A stretch of 64,000 nucleotides of DNA, taken from contig JARVKI010000006.1 of NCBI GenBank assembly GCA_036674765.1, forward strand, positions 620,001 to 684,000. The letters are read 5' to 3'. Every line of letters starts with the position of its first letter. Within the stretch, counting starts at the first letter, position 1. Source of the DNA: Seiridium cupressi (taxonomy: Eukaryota; Ascomycota; Sordariomycetes; Amphisphaeriales; Sporocadaceae). Of this stretch, positions 47,024 through 55,903 are shown in pieces. The notes under the pieces were generated by a model that had not been told where the DNA came from, made no database searches, and saw nothing but the letters and a program-made list of their open reading frames with translations. Made by a program: the position numbers and the translations under genes.

Positions 47024-47914
47024 ATGCATGTTAGGATTCTTAAGCAAAACCGAAGAGTTCAAGATGTCGAAAATATTGCCACTCACAGATTCTTTCCCAC
47101 CCTCATCGCTGCCGGTACCGATAGATTCGAGGTAGGTAATCTGATCCATTCGAAAATAGTCCAGGCCGCGCAATCTGACATGATCGACAATCAAAGTGAT
47201 GAAGCAAGCCACAAAATCATCGCGATCGCCTGTCGCGGTGGCAGAGTCTTCCAACGTCCTGCAGTCTTCCTGAAATCTCACAGCGGCTTCTTCGCCACCT
47301 TCCTCCGCCATGACACCTCCAAGGAATCCGAAATTCCACACGTGGTCTTCCGGGATCATTATTTCGCCGGAGAAGAAACGTTTGAACATTTACTGTGGTG
47401 GATGCACACTAGGGACATCAAAGCCGCGACAACAGGTGACGATAATACCGAGAACGGTGATGGTAAATACTGGCTTCATGACTGGAAGGCACTTGTCGAC
47501 ATCTGGTTGCTGGCAGATTATCTCATCATTCCACGGCTGCAGAACTATATCACAATGGTTCTCATCAGGAAAGCGTCTACCGCAAAGCTACCGTATGAGC
47601 TGATGAACTATATCTGGGCCCATCAAAACTCAGATATATCGAAGCTTTGCCGGCTTTTCGAGCGGCTCGTTAATTCCAAGCCATGTGAAGTGGTTGAGGA
47701 CAACTTGCTTAAACTCTCACCGCAGGCCCTTGTTAATCTGACGCTATCGTCTACAAAGCACCTAAAAGAGATACGAGTGGCGGCCTATAAAGTCATGATT
47801 GAGGGGATTGAGGGAGGACCCTGGCCAACATGGAAGACGTCCGAAAGCGCGATAGAAGCTCTGGGAAGTATTTGCGAAATCGAAATTGACTCCCTGGCCT
47901 TTAAAGTCCCCTAG
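47024..47914 (+). CDS. BTB/POZ domain-like protein
   Basis: A single-exon frame of up to 296 residues from ATG at 47024. A BTB-like fold is indicated by the run KIIAIACRGGRVFQRPAVFL (strand, then the 'vhkalL' position), SHSGFFATFLRHD, PHVVFRDHYFAGEETFEHLLWWMHT (helix with the 'xFxxxLxWlYt' pattern) and DIWLLADYLIIPRLQNYI ('ylLAdylxixxLqn'). Fungal proteins of this build are often free-standing BTB proteins of unknown function that may act with Cullin3. The true start could be the later ATG at 47180 (MIDNQSDEASHKIIA), which puts the domain at the N-terminus as usual; the preceding 52 residues may be untranslated. The C-terminal 100 residues are helical. Confidence 0.6.
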   Translation: MHVRILKQNRRVQDVENIATHRFFPTLIAAGTDRFEVGNLIHSKIVQAAQSDMIDNQSDEASHKIIAIACRGGRVFQRPAVFLKSHSGFFATFLRHDTSKESEIPHVVFRDHYFAGEETFEHLLWWMHTRDIKAATTGDDNTENGDGKYWLHDWKALVDIWLLADYLIIPRLQNYITMVLIRKASTAKLPYELMNYIWAHQNSDISKLCRLFERLVNSKPCEVVEDNLLKLSPQALVNLTLSSTKHLKEIRVAAYKVMIEGIEGGPWPTWKTSESAIEALGSICEIEIDSLAFKVP

Positions 47915-48156
47915 TGCTAAGCCTGTAGTAATCGGTGCCAAATACCGAAGTTTCAAAAGAAGTGGTTCTGATTTTAAAATTTGTAGCGCATTGCCGCCCA
48001 ACCTACTTGTCCTGTCGAATTGGAAACCCCCATGAACCGTATAACATGTAATAGAGTTCAGGCGATTTCTATATGCGTTGCAGCTTTCTTCATCCCATAG
48101 TGTTTAGTTCAATGAAGAGCTCCGGGATGAAGTTTCTCAATGCATTTCGACGTGCT

Positions 48157-49128
48157 TCAGTCAACTGTGATGCTACCTCTCTGAACAATGACAGCCTCAC
48201 CGCCCAGCCAAAGATCCTCTACTTTTACATTGCCAGTAGCATCCTTGTCGGCCGCAATCTGAACATGAATCTCACTCCGTCTACCCATCTCCACCCCCTG
48301 CACAACATTGAAGTTCGCACGCTTAGTCTTTTCCGTAACGGTCAGGTAGGCCGCCAAGGTGCTCGCAGCACTGCCCGTGGCCGGGTCCTCAAAACCCAGC
48401 TCAACCATACGAGTCCGAATGTTTCGAACCTCCTCTCCATTGCTATCCTTCCCAGTCCCCTCATCCACGTAGTAGTACCGCGAAGTGAAGCTTGGCGCCC
48501 ACTCGGGATCCAGGAGCGGAGTTGGCGTGTTCTGGAAGTCCAGGCGCGTGAGGCCGATCTTGCCCAGCAGTTCCAGCGATGGCAGCTTGACGAGCGCAAA
48601 CGTCATGCCCTTCACGATGCTGAACACGGGAGCCTTGAGCTCAATCTCCCGAATCTCAGCCACGTCGTGCGACAAGCCCGGGTACGACTCGTACTGATCC
48701 TTGGGGATGACGTCCGCCAGCGTCTTGGAGTGTAGATGCACGTTGTGCGGAATCTTGGCACGGATGAACTGCCTCTCATCCTGGCTAGATTCTAGTCCAA
48801 TAAGCCCAGCCTTGATGTTGAGCGTCCCTACGGACGGGAATAGATGGTACTTGGCCAGGACGGCTGTGCCAATGGTTGGATGACCTGCAAAGGGCAGCTC
48901 GTGCTCGATGGTGAAGATGTCAACAGTCAGAGCATCGGGGTCCGCTTTGCCACGGTCTGGCGCATGCAAGAATGTCGTTTCGGAGAGGTTGAACTCCTTA
49001 GCGATCTGCTGCTTCTGGTCCTGCGAGAGCTTGTCTTTGAGGGAAGCGGGGACCTTGACTACTGCCAAGGGATTGCCCTCCAGGCGTTTGTTGGTGAAGA
49101 CATCTAGTGTAGCAAACTCCAACTCCAT
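48157..49128 (-). CDS. PhzF-family isomerase-like protein
   Basis: Single exon, 323 residues. PhzF proteins are diaminopimelate-epimerase-like; bacterial PhzF isomerises an intermediate of phenazine synthesis, but fungal members have unknown substrates. Seen motifs: DVFTNKRLEGNPLAVV near the start, EFNLSETTFL with the catalytic Glu, HELPFAGHPTIGTA (substrate loop), and GFEDPATGSAASTLAAYL near residue 245, the second half of the active site. The tail has QGVEMGRRSEIHVQI. The length matches the family (about 280-320). There is no phenazine gene near; the neighbours are a BTB gene and a cation channel, so the context gives no pathway. Confidence 0.85.
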   Translation of the reverse strand: MELEFATLDVFTNKRLEGNPLAVVKVPASLKDKLSQDQKQQIAKEFNLSETTFLHAPDRGKADPDALTVDIFTIEHELPFAGHPTIGTAVLAKYHLFPSVGTLNIKAGLIGLESSQDERQFIRAKIPHNVHLHSKTLADVIPKDQYESYPGLSHDVAEIREIELKAPVFSIVKGMTFALVKLPSLELLGKIGLTRLDFQNTPTPLLDPEWAPSFTSRYYYVDEGTGKDSNGEEVRNIRTRMVELGFEDPATGSAASTLAAYLTVTEKTKRANFNVVQGVEMGRRSEIHVQIAADKDATGNVKVEDLWLGGEAVIVQRGSITVD

Positions 49129-49730
49129 TTTTAGGACTTCTTTTCTGTATTGAGGTGACGCTTGATATTAATTGAGTGATATTCGTGGGCAAAGTCTCGG
49201 TATTTATACACTTTGGTTATTGAGTCATTAGCAATAATATATTGGATATATTTTGGAGTCACCTTCACTGGCCCCACTGGCTCGGCTCAGTCTACATTAG
49301 CTTAACCTATAGTACCTTAGTTACGTAGCGCCCTGCGGTGACGCGACGCATACAATCGTCCGAGATCGCAATCGAGCCCTCAACATTGTGATCACAGCCA
49401 TTGGCGTATCAACCAAGAGAGTATGAGAAGTCAATTGACTCCACTGGCTGTAATGGTGGTGCCCAGAGTTTGTTTCTGCCTCAGGGCCAAGGGTGTAAAT
49501 ATGGATCATTTCCGACTATATTAGATCAGAGGAACATAGAATCGCTTCTCAAATGACATCAAAACCTTGCAAATGCAATGCGACCAGCTGCGCATATAAC
49601 TCGAAATCACACTGTGAGTTATAGTGTCACCCTATCAATATTGATATATGCAGCCACCTTCAGTTAACCTTTCTTAACAGAATGGATATAACCTTAGCTC
49701 AATCCCACTTGTTATACAGCTACCAAAGAT
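49129..49730. other. Intergenic, no gene supported
   Basis: Promoter side of the PhzF-like gene and 3' side of the channel gene. AT-rich, no repeats of note. Confidence 0.5.
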
Positions 49731-52228
49731 TTATGTCCTTGTAACCTCAACACCTGCGCCTGGCTGTAGCGCCGCGACAAGTGCCGTGAGCCGATCGATT
49801 TTCGAGGACAACTCTGCAATGCGTACTTCGACGTCGGTAGGTGCATCCGTGGAGTCATCTTCGAGCTGTTGGGAACGGGCCGGCGAAGGTCGCGAGATTA
49901 CATCGTTGCTTGTCTGACGTGAGGGTATCCGCGGCCGGGGTGCAATCGACGTTAATGGCGGCGGCGCAGGGCTGCGTTTCGCGATTTGCCGTGGGCCACG
50001 GAACGTATCAAACCCTTCTTTCGGAGACGGTGCTTCATTTGTGGCCAGCTCGTAGAGCTTTATGGCAATAACAATTGGTAGATGTGTTGCTTTTAGAAGG
50101 ATTATTCGAGCCTGTCGGAATTTGTCATCTGACGGCAAGAAAAGCCTCAACGGACGGAAGATGATCAGTGCAAGAAGGTTGAACGGTGCTGCCACAGGTT
50201 TTAGTTGGGTGTTATTTCTCTCGCAAACGGGTCGAGACTTACGGTAAAAGTGCGTCAGACGATTACTAGTCGAGGCTTCAAGCACATACACACTGTATAC
50301 GTAGAGATACTCCTCCCGAGCGTGCGAAATGACGCGAGAGAAGCTGTTGCTGAGCATACCGGTGAGGGAACCCATCAATAGAATGGAGGACAGGGTGACG
50401 AATATCAGCATAAGCGGCGGACCTTTGAATCAGATTAGAGACGGAGTATCCAGATGGAGCCGGCTTGCTCACCAAAAATGGGGTCGATGTTGTCCATGAT
50501 GTCAAAGCCAACATAGCTCGATCCGAAGAATATCTTGGTGACTATCATCGCCATGTGGTTGAAGGAATATGAGTCTCTTCCGATCAAAGAGAAAGTCGTC
50601 AAGAATCCTACGTAAACGATAACGACAAGGACCATGAATTTCAAGAAGTCTTTGCCCATCTCCTTTAGACACGGGATCAGCGTTCCCCAATATGGACTCA
50701 AGCTTAGAATTGAGCAGATCCTGGGGACCATGAACAGGGCTTCAAGTGAAAGAACATCAAAAGCAATGTCAACCAAAACAAAGTCCTGCTTATATAGCCC
50801 GATGAATCCTAATAGGTGTCTGTTAGTCACAAACCTGCGAGTGCAGAGGTTGGTGGGGTCTTTTACTCATTATGGCGAAAATGAACCCGATAGCAATCAT
50901 GGTCATATCGAACAGATTCCAGACGTCTGCTGCGTAGAAAATAGAGCCCGCATCAATGTACTCGCTGATTTCGTCGTAGAAGAAGGCGGCGAACCAAATG
51001 TAGAGCATTATCTCTAGCGGCGTGATGGCATACCGATTTTGCTCAATAAGTACTGAGTAGTACAAGAACAGAAAGGCACCAAAAAACACGACCTCGAAAG
51101 CTTTTAGGTACTTGGGAACTCGGAGGCGACAGAACGGGTCTGCAGTGTGTCGGTTGTAGAACCTCGGTTTCTTCACAGAGCCGGCCGACAGGCGATCCCA
51201 GAAGATGATGTCGCCGCTCCAGATGCCGGTAATGATCTTTTGAACAACATGCTGGCTAAGAAAACGCTTCGCATCGGCGATGGCAGCAATTTCCAAAGCA
51301 TTCAAGTTGATGAAGGGCGTCGTCGGGTCAGACTCGTCCTCTTCTTCTTCATCCGTGTCGAGATGCATACTCATAGTGAGTCGAGAGAGGGACTGCATGA
51401 GCTGAGATCGCCTCTGAGAACCCGCGCGCAAGGTGCCAGGCCGGGTTTCTGGATCGTCAGTGGGTGTCGTGCTTGAGCTGAGCAATGCGGTACGCTCATT
51501 ACTCTCCCCACGGTCAGGCGCATCGCGACTGGCAATACTCGCTTCCTCAGGGTCAGGAATCTCATAAAGACAAAACTCGACAGCCTCCCGCTCAGATAAA
51601 CGCGTTAGAAATCGCCAGGCGACAATTTCACAAGCATTGGCCCGTGCATCGCCAAGTCCTCTCTCGTCGGGTCCAGTTCCATAATGCCAACGGAGGGCTC
51701 TGTGAGGTTGTCAGCATTATTGAGACGTTGTACTCTGAACGAAGACATGTGTGCTGCAGTATTGACATGCCATCTAGAGCGAACACCGATCCAGGACGAG
51801 TCTTTCTGCACGCATTGAGCGTTCAAACGGGACGGGCCTGGAAATCGTACCAGCTTCCAGAAGCGGTGGCACGCGAACCGAGAAATCCTACTCACAGCAG
51901 GGCATTGACAATTGTTGGGTTGGTCACCCTTGCCGCGAGATGGTCGACTAGGTGCCGCAAGCTATCACCTGCCGCCGTCGTCCTCAACTGCTCGAAAGTG
52001 CTCGGCAAATATATCACGTCGGCGATGTGTCTATAAGGCGATTAGCCCCGGTCTAGCTTGTATATACTCTGAAAGAGGAGATACATACACAGAAAGTTTC
52101 TTTACCACCTCGCGAAAAGTATCGTCATAGCCGATATCAGGAAGCTCGCCCGAGTCGTGCTGTGCCCAATGGGGCGAAGGGGCACGATCGCCCTGAGAGA
52201 TGGGACGCGACTTGACGCGAATTGGCAT
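49731..52228 (-). CDS. YVC1: YVC1-like TRP vacuolar cation channel
   Basis: TRP-type channel that releases Ca2+ from the vacuole. Six exons: 52089-52228, 51896-52030, 50867-51699, 50473-50808, 50243-50422 and 49731-50188; introns 58, 196, 58, 50 and 54 nt; 693 residues. All joins are supported by in-frame family sequence: FREVVKKLSVHIADVIYLP, ANACEIVAWRFLTRLSERE, FAIMRFIGLYKQDF, DPIFGPPLMLIFVTL and HFYPPFNLLALIIF. The N-terminal cytosolic domain is followed by membrane helices such as AFEVVFFGAFLFLYYSVLI, WFAAFFYDE, FDMTMIAIGFIFAIM, VDIAFDVLSLEALF and MVLVVIVYVGFLTTFSLIG, then the pore loop near SFNHMAMIVTKIFFG and the last helix. The TRP-like helix HAREEYLYVYSVYVLEASTSNRL is strongly conserved. 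A C-terminal coiled coil (VEVRIAELSSKIDRLTALVA) ends it. Confidence 0.9.
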
Positions 52229-53088
52229 GCCGAGAACCTAGTCAAAGATGGCGCAAATAGAATCGAGAGAGAGGCGCAATTTCCTTCCGAGGCTTCAGCG
52301 ACTGAGGTAGAAACAGAGGTCTGCAAACCGGAATCCCGATCGTTCGAAATCATCGAGCATCTGGTCTGTGCAGCTGGTCCGAAGAGATGGAGCCGCTAAA
52401 AGGCCTAGCTCGGGTACCCCTATCAGCCACGGGGTTCACGAGCCGCCGTAGTGTGGAGAGCTGAACGTTTCAGATCCTCCGATCGTGACATGGCTGTGGA
52501 AAGATCCGCAAGCTCTTGATAGCGGAGCAATTCTTGTCCTCTCGTGTTTACATAGTCATGAACGCTAACCAAGCTGTCTTTCTAGCGCGCTGATGATCAG
52601 TTTCAGCAGTCGGAGGTGGCCTATGACAAAACCGCTTCCCGATTCGTTCACGACACTGAACCAAATTACTCGTGCACTCCAAACCGAACAACCATGTTCG
52701 GCTGGATGCGCTTACATTCGATTTGTAGCCGGGGTTGGTTTACATTCACCACTTCAAATATTTCAATCATCGTTAAAGACAACAGCTATAATCCATGTTT
52801 ACACTGAAATGATAATCAAAACCTCATACAAATACTTGCGGGTAGATGTGGGGCGAGCCGCCGAAGATATTTGGCTCTGGTCACAACTTATCGAGAGGTA
52901 GTTTAGAAAGATCCATCACCGATCCACCCACCGAGGCCATCCTAAGCTGTCGACAACCTCAATTACTGCGAGGCTCAGCTTGGCAATCTGACTTGAAACG
53001 GCCCTGAGTTGAATTTAGAATTGGCATGATCAGAACCTGGATTTCCCTTCATCGTTTCGGTTACAGATTAAACTGTTCTTTCGCTTCC

Positions 53089-53116
53089 AAAAAAAAAAAA
53101 AAAAAAAAAAAAAAAA
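53089..53116. repeat. Poly(A) tract, 28 bases
   Basis: Twenty-eight uninterrupted A on the plus strand. No target-site duplication or retroelement frame was found beside it; it may be a simple mononucleotide repeat or an old retroposition tail. Confidence 0.9.
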
Positions 53117-53670
53117 GCGTTAGTCGTACATGTCATTAACAGTATATAAACAGTCTTCATAATCCCAGACTCGAAATAACATCAATGTCTAAAAAGCAGT
53201 TTCTCTGAGTATCATGTCTTGACAAGGGTTGATACCACAAAGTTTGGGTTGTCCGTGTCGGCAATGGTCATACAAAGCTAAGAGACCCATACTGTTTAAT
53301 ACAGCTACTTCTTGGGCAAGAGTATAAAAATCGTTTACAAGTTCTGTCGCCCTTCCTGGAGAGAACCAATGGGGTGTCCAATTGCATGCCTTCATGCCTC
53401 GGTGAATAAAAACTAGCTAATGATGTCATCTTGCTGCCCGTTGACAAAGTCTGCATACTGCTCATCTCTTATACGGTCCTAGCAGTAGCCACATAGCTGA
53501 AGGAAAGATCCGTCTTACGTGCATGTGCGACACGCGCTCGACCAATGAGACCAGAACATATCAATATAAGAACAACTTCCCCGCATAGAGCCTCAATCTC
53601 TGACCTAATGACTCACTGCTCGGAACCAAAGACAGATTCCAGAAGGGGACTGCCCCCTCGATTAAGTCAG

Positions 53671-53678
53671 TATAAATA
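53671..53678 (+). promoter_or_regulatory. TATA box before the FAD oxidase gene
   Basis: TATAAATA lies 22-29 bp ahead of the ATG at 53700. The short distance suggests either a very short leader or use of the downstream ATG at 53703. Confidence 0.4.
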
Positions 53679-53699
53679 ACCAAGTGCCAGCTCTATACT

Positions 53700-55648
53700 A
53701 TGATGAATACATCGGGGATAACGGGGCTCTTGGCAGCTCTAGTTGTCACCCATGTCTACATGTATGGGACACTAGCTTCTCCTCAGCCGACATGCAGATG
53801 TGTAAGTTGGCCCTGATGGCCTCGAGTATGACAGCTGATGAATGCTAGACTCCCGAGGACCCGTGCTGGCCTTCCGAGGCTAAATGGCAGGTGTTGACCG
53901 AGTCCGTTGCCGGGAAGTTGATTCAAACTCATCCCATTGCAGAGTCGTGTTACGGAGGTCCAGCAGCAGATGCCTCGACGTGCGACTACGTAACTTCCAT
54001 GTGGACACATCAGGGCTTCCAAACTTCAAACCCAATCGGTAGGGTCTACCCCTGGAACATCAGCTGCGCGCCTGTGAATCACACCGCAGGCGATATCCCG
54101 ACAACGTGCTCTTTAGGTATCAATCCTCGGTATGTTGTCAACGCCACCACTCGATCTGACATCCTCGCCACATTGGAGTTCGCAAAGCAGCACAATATCA
54201 GACTAGTTACAGCGAGTACTGGTCATGATCTGCTAGGTCGATCGGACGGGTATGGCAGTCTTGAGGTCTGGCTCCGGTATTACAGGAACGGCATCAATTT
54301 CCAACAGTTATACACATCTACGAACCAGTGCAGCCGATCAAATTGGACTGGCAGCGCAATAGAGATCGATGGTGCCTGGCAGTGGAAAGACGTGTACCCC
54401 GTAGCACAAGCCAACAATGTGATCGAAGTTGGTGGCGGGTCAATATCCCCAGGAACTATCGGAGGATGGCCGTATTCTTGCCTCCTTGTCGGTTTCTTGC
54501 AAGTGGGAAAAACGTCCTGAGAGTCGAAATTCAAGATTCGCGGAACTCATCCGTAACAGTAATTGCTAACCCCGATGTGATGCAGATCAGGGGGTGGCCA
54601 CGGCCCAGCAACACGCAATTACGGGCTCGGTGCCGACCAGATTCTCGAGGCCGAGATCATGCTGGCGAGTGGAGAGGTTGTGCTCCTTAACCATTGCGTA
54701 AACGTCGACCTCTTCAGGGCTATCCGAGGCGGCGGTCCAGGCTACGGTGTTGTTTTGAAAACTGTCGTCAAGGCATACCCAAACGTCGACGGTGTGACAG
54801 CGCAACATGTCGCGATTTCTCCGCTTGCTCCTACGGCTTCGAACGGTTCGGATGTTCTCGACGCTGTAGTTGTGCTCCTCCAGTCGTATGCCGATCTGAA
54901 CGATGCGGGGTGTGCGGGATACTCCTACTGGTTCCGCACCTCGCCCACTTCATTCATGTACACACATGGCTTCTGGACGATAGGAAAGACAGAAGATTAG
55001 GCAAGGATCGCTTTTGCGCCAGTGCGAGAGAAGCTCCAAGTGTTCAACGACACGCTGACGATTAGCGAGACATACACCCAGTATGCCGACTATTGGTCCT
55101 TCTACTGGGCGGAATCGGGTCTGTACGACAACTCGGCAGGCGACACGGCTACCATGTCCTCCCGACTCATCGATCGCGATGCAGTGTCCAACTCTACTCG
55201 CGTGCGCGAGACCATCGACATCATGAGCGGCACGCCCGAAGAAGGCGCCACCAACATCGCGATGCTCGTATCTGGTGGGCAGGTCTTCGAAGACGCCGCT
55301 GACCAGACGTCAGGTCTGAACCCTGCTTGGCGAAGATGCCATTTCCTGCTAGCGGTCGGTCGCCCCGTCCCTAGGAACGCGACCCATGATGTCAGGAAGC
55401 TGGTTGCGGACGATGTGACTTTCGTCAAAGGGGCAGCGATGAAGAGGCTAGCCCCCAATACGGGAGGGTACATGAATCAAGGAGACCGGAATGATCCAGA
55501 CCACATTACGACATTCTATGGTGAAAACTACCCGAGCCATTTAGCTGCCAAAAAGAAGTTCGATCATCATGATCTGTTCTACTGCCCAACCTGCGTCGGC
55601 AGCGAGGCTTTTGTTGAAAGACCGGATGGCCCATTGTGTCGGGTTTGA
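53700..55648 (+). pseudogene. Berberine-bridge-type FAD-linked oxidase with an in-frame TAG
   Basis: Secreted flavoenzyme of the BBE-like family. Exons 53700-53801, 53849-54471 and 54586-55648, introns 47 and 114 nt. A signal peptide (GLLAALVVTHVYMYG...) is followed by a Cys-rich start (CRCTPEDPCWP), then the FAD-binding domain: RYVVNATTRSDILATLEFAK, STGHDLLGRSDGYGSLEVWL with the covalent-flavin His region, GGGSISPGTIGGWPSGGGHG and YGLGADQILEAEIMLASGEVVLLN. The substrate domain ends with FYGENYPSHLAAKKKFDHHD and FYCPTCVGSE, the standard terminus. A TAG at 54998-55000 (after GKTED, before ARIAFAPVREKLQ) interrupts a frame that otherwise stays intact and similar to the family for 216 more codons, so the predicted product stops at 379 of about 595 residues. 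It could be a recent nonsense mutation, a base-call error, or tolerated readthrough. The donor GTATTC of intron 2 is weak. Confidence 0.72.
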
Positions 55649-55903
55649 GTGGTGATGATTTAGTAAAGATATCAATAACACGTTCATTGCAGATTTGAGC
55701 GAGAGACACATGATGAGTCTAATTATACAACAAGACATTATTCATGGAGCTTCATAAAATACCAGCTAAGCGTACATGGGGATAGGGCGATTATGGTGAA
55801 TCGAGTATCTGACAAATGAAAAGCGTTGGTTTGGGAATAAAAGAACGCGGGGTGGATATTGTGAGCAGAACAGAACGATGTTCAAAGTTCCCTCTTGTCG
55901 AAC

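Larger units (their letters stand above)
52229..53699. other. Intergenic; possible small relic on the minus strand
   Basis: Contains the channel's promoter, the A28 tract and the oxidase promoter. On the minus strand at 53189-53395 a short ATG frame (MKACNWTPHWFS...) looks protein-like but has no partner exon. A 53671-53678 TATAAATA lies just before the oxidase start. Confidence 0.4.

Noticed and set aside
39597..55648. P450-like gene, PhzF-like gene and FAD oxidase as a secondary-metabolite cluster
   Set aside because: No backbone synthase or cluster regulator lies among them, and a repair gene, a BTB gene and an ion channel are interspersed; two of the three enzymes look defective.
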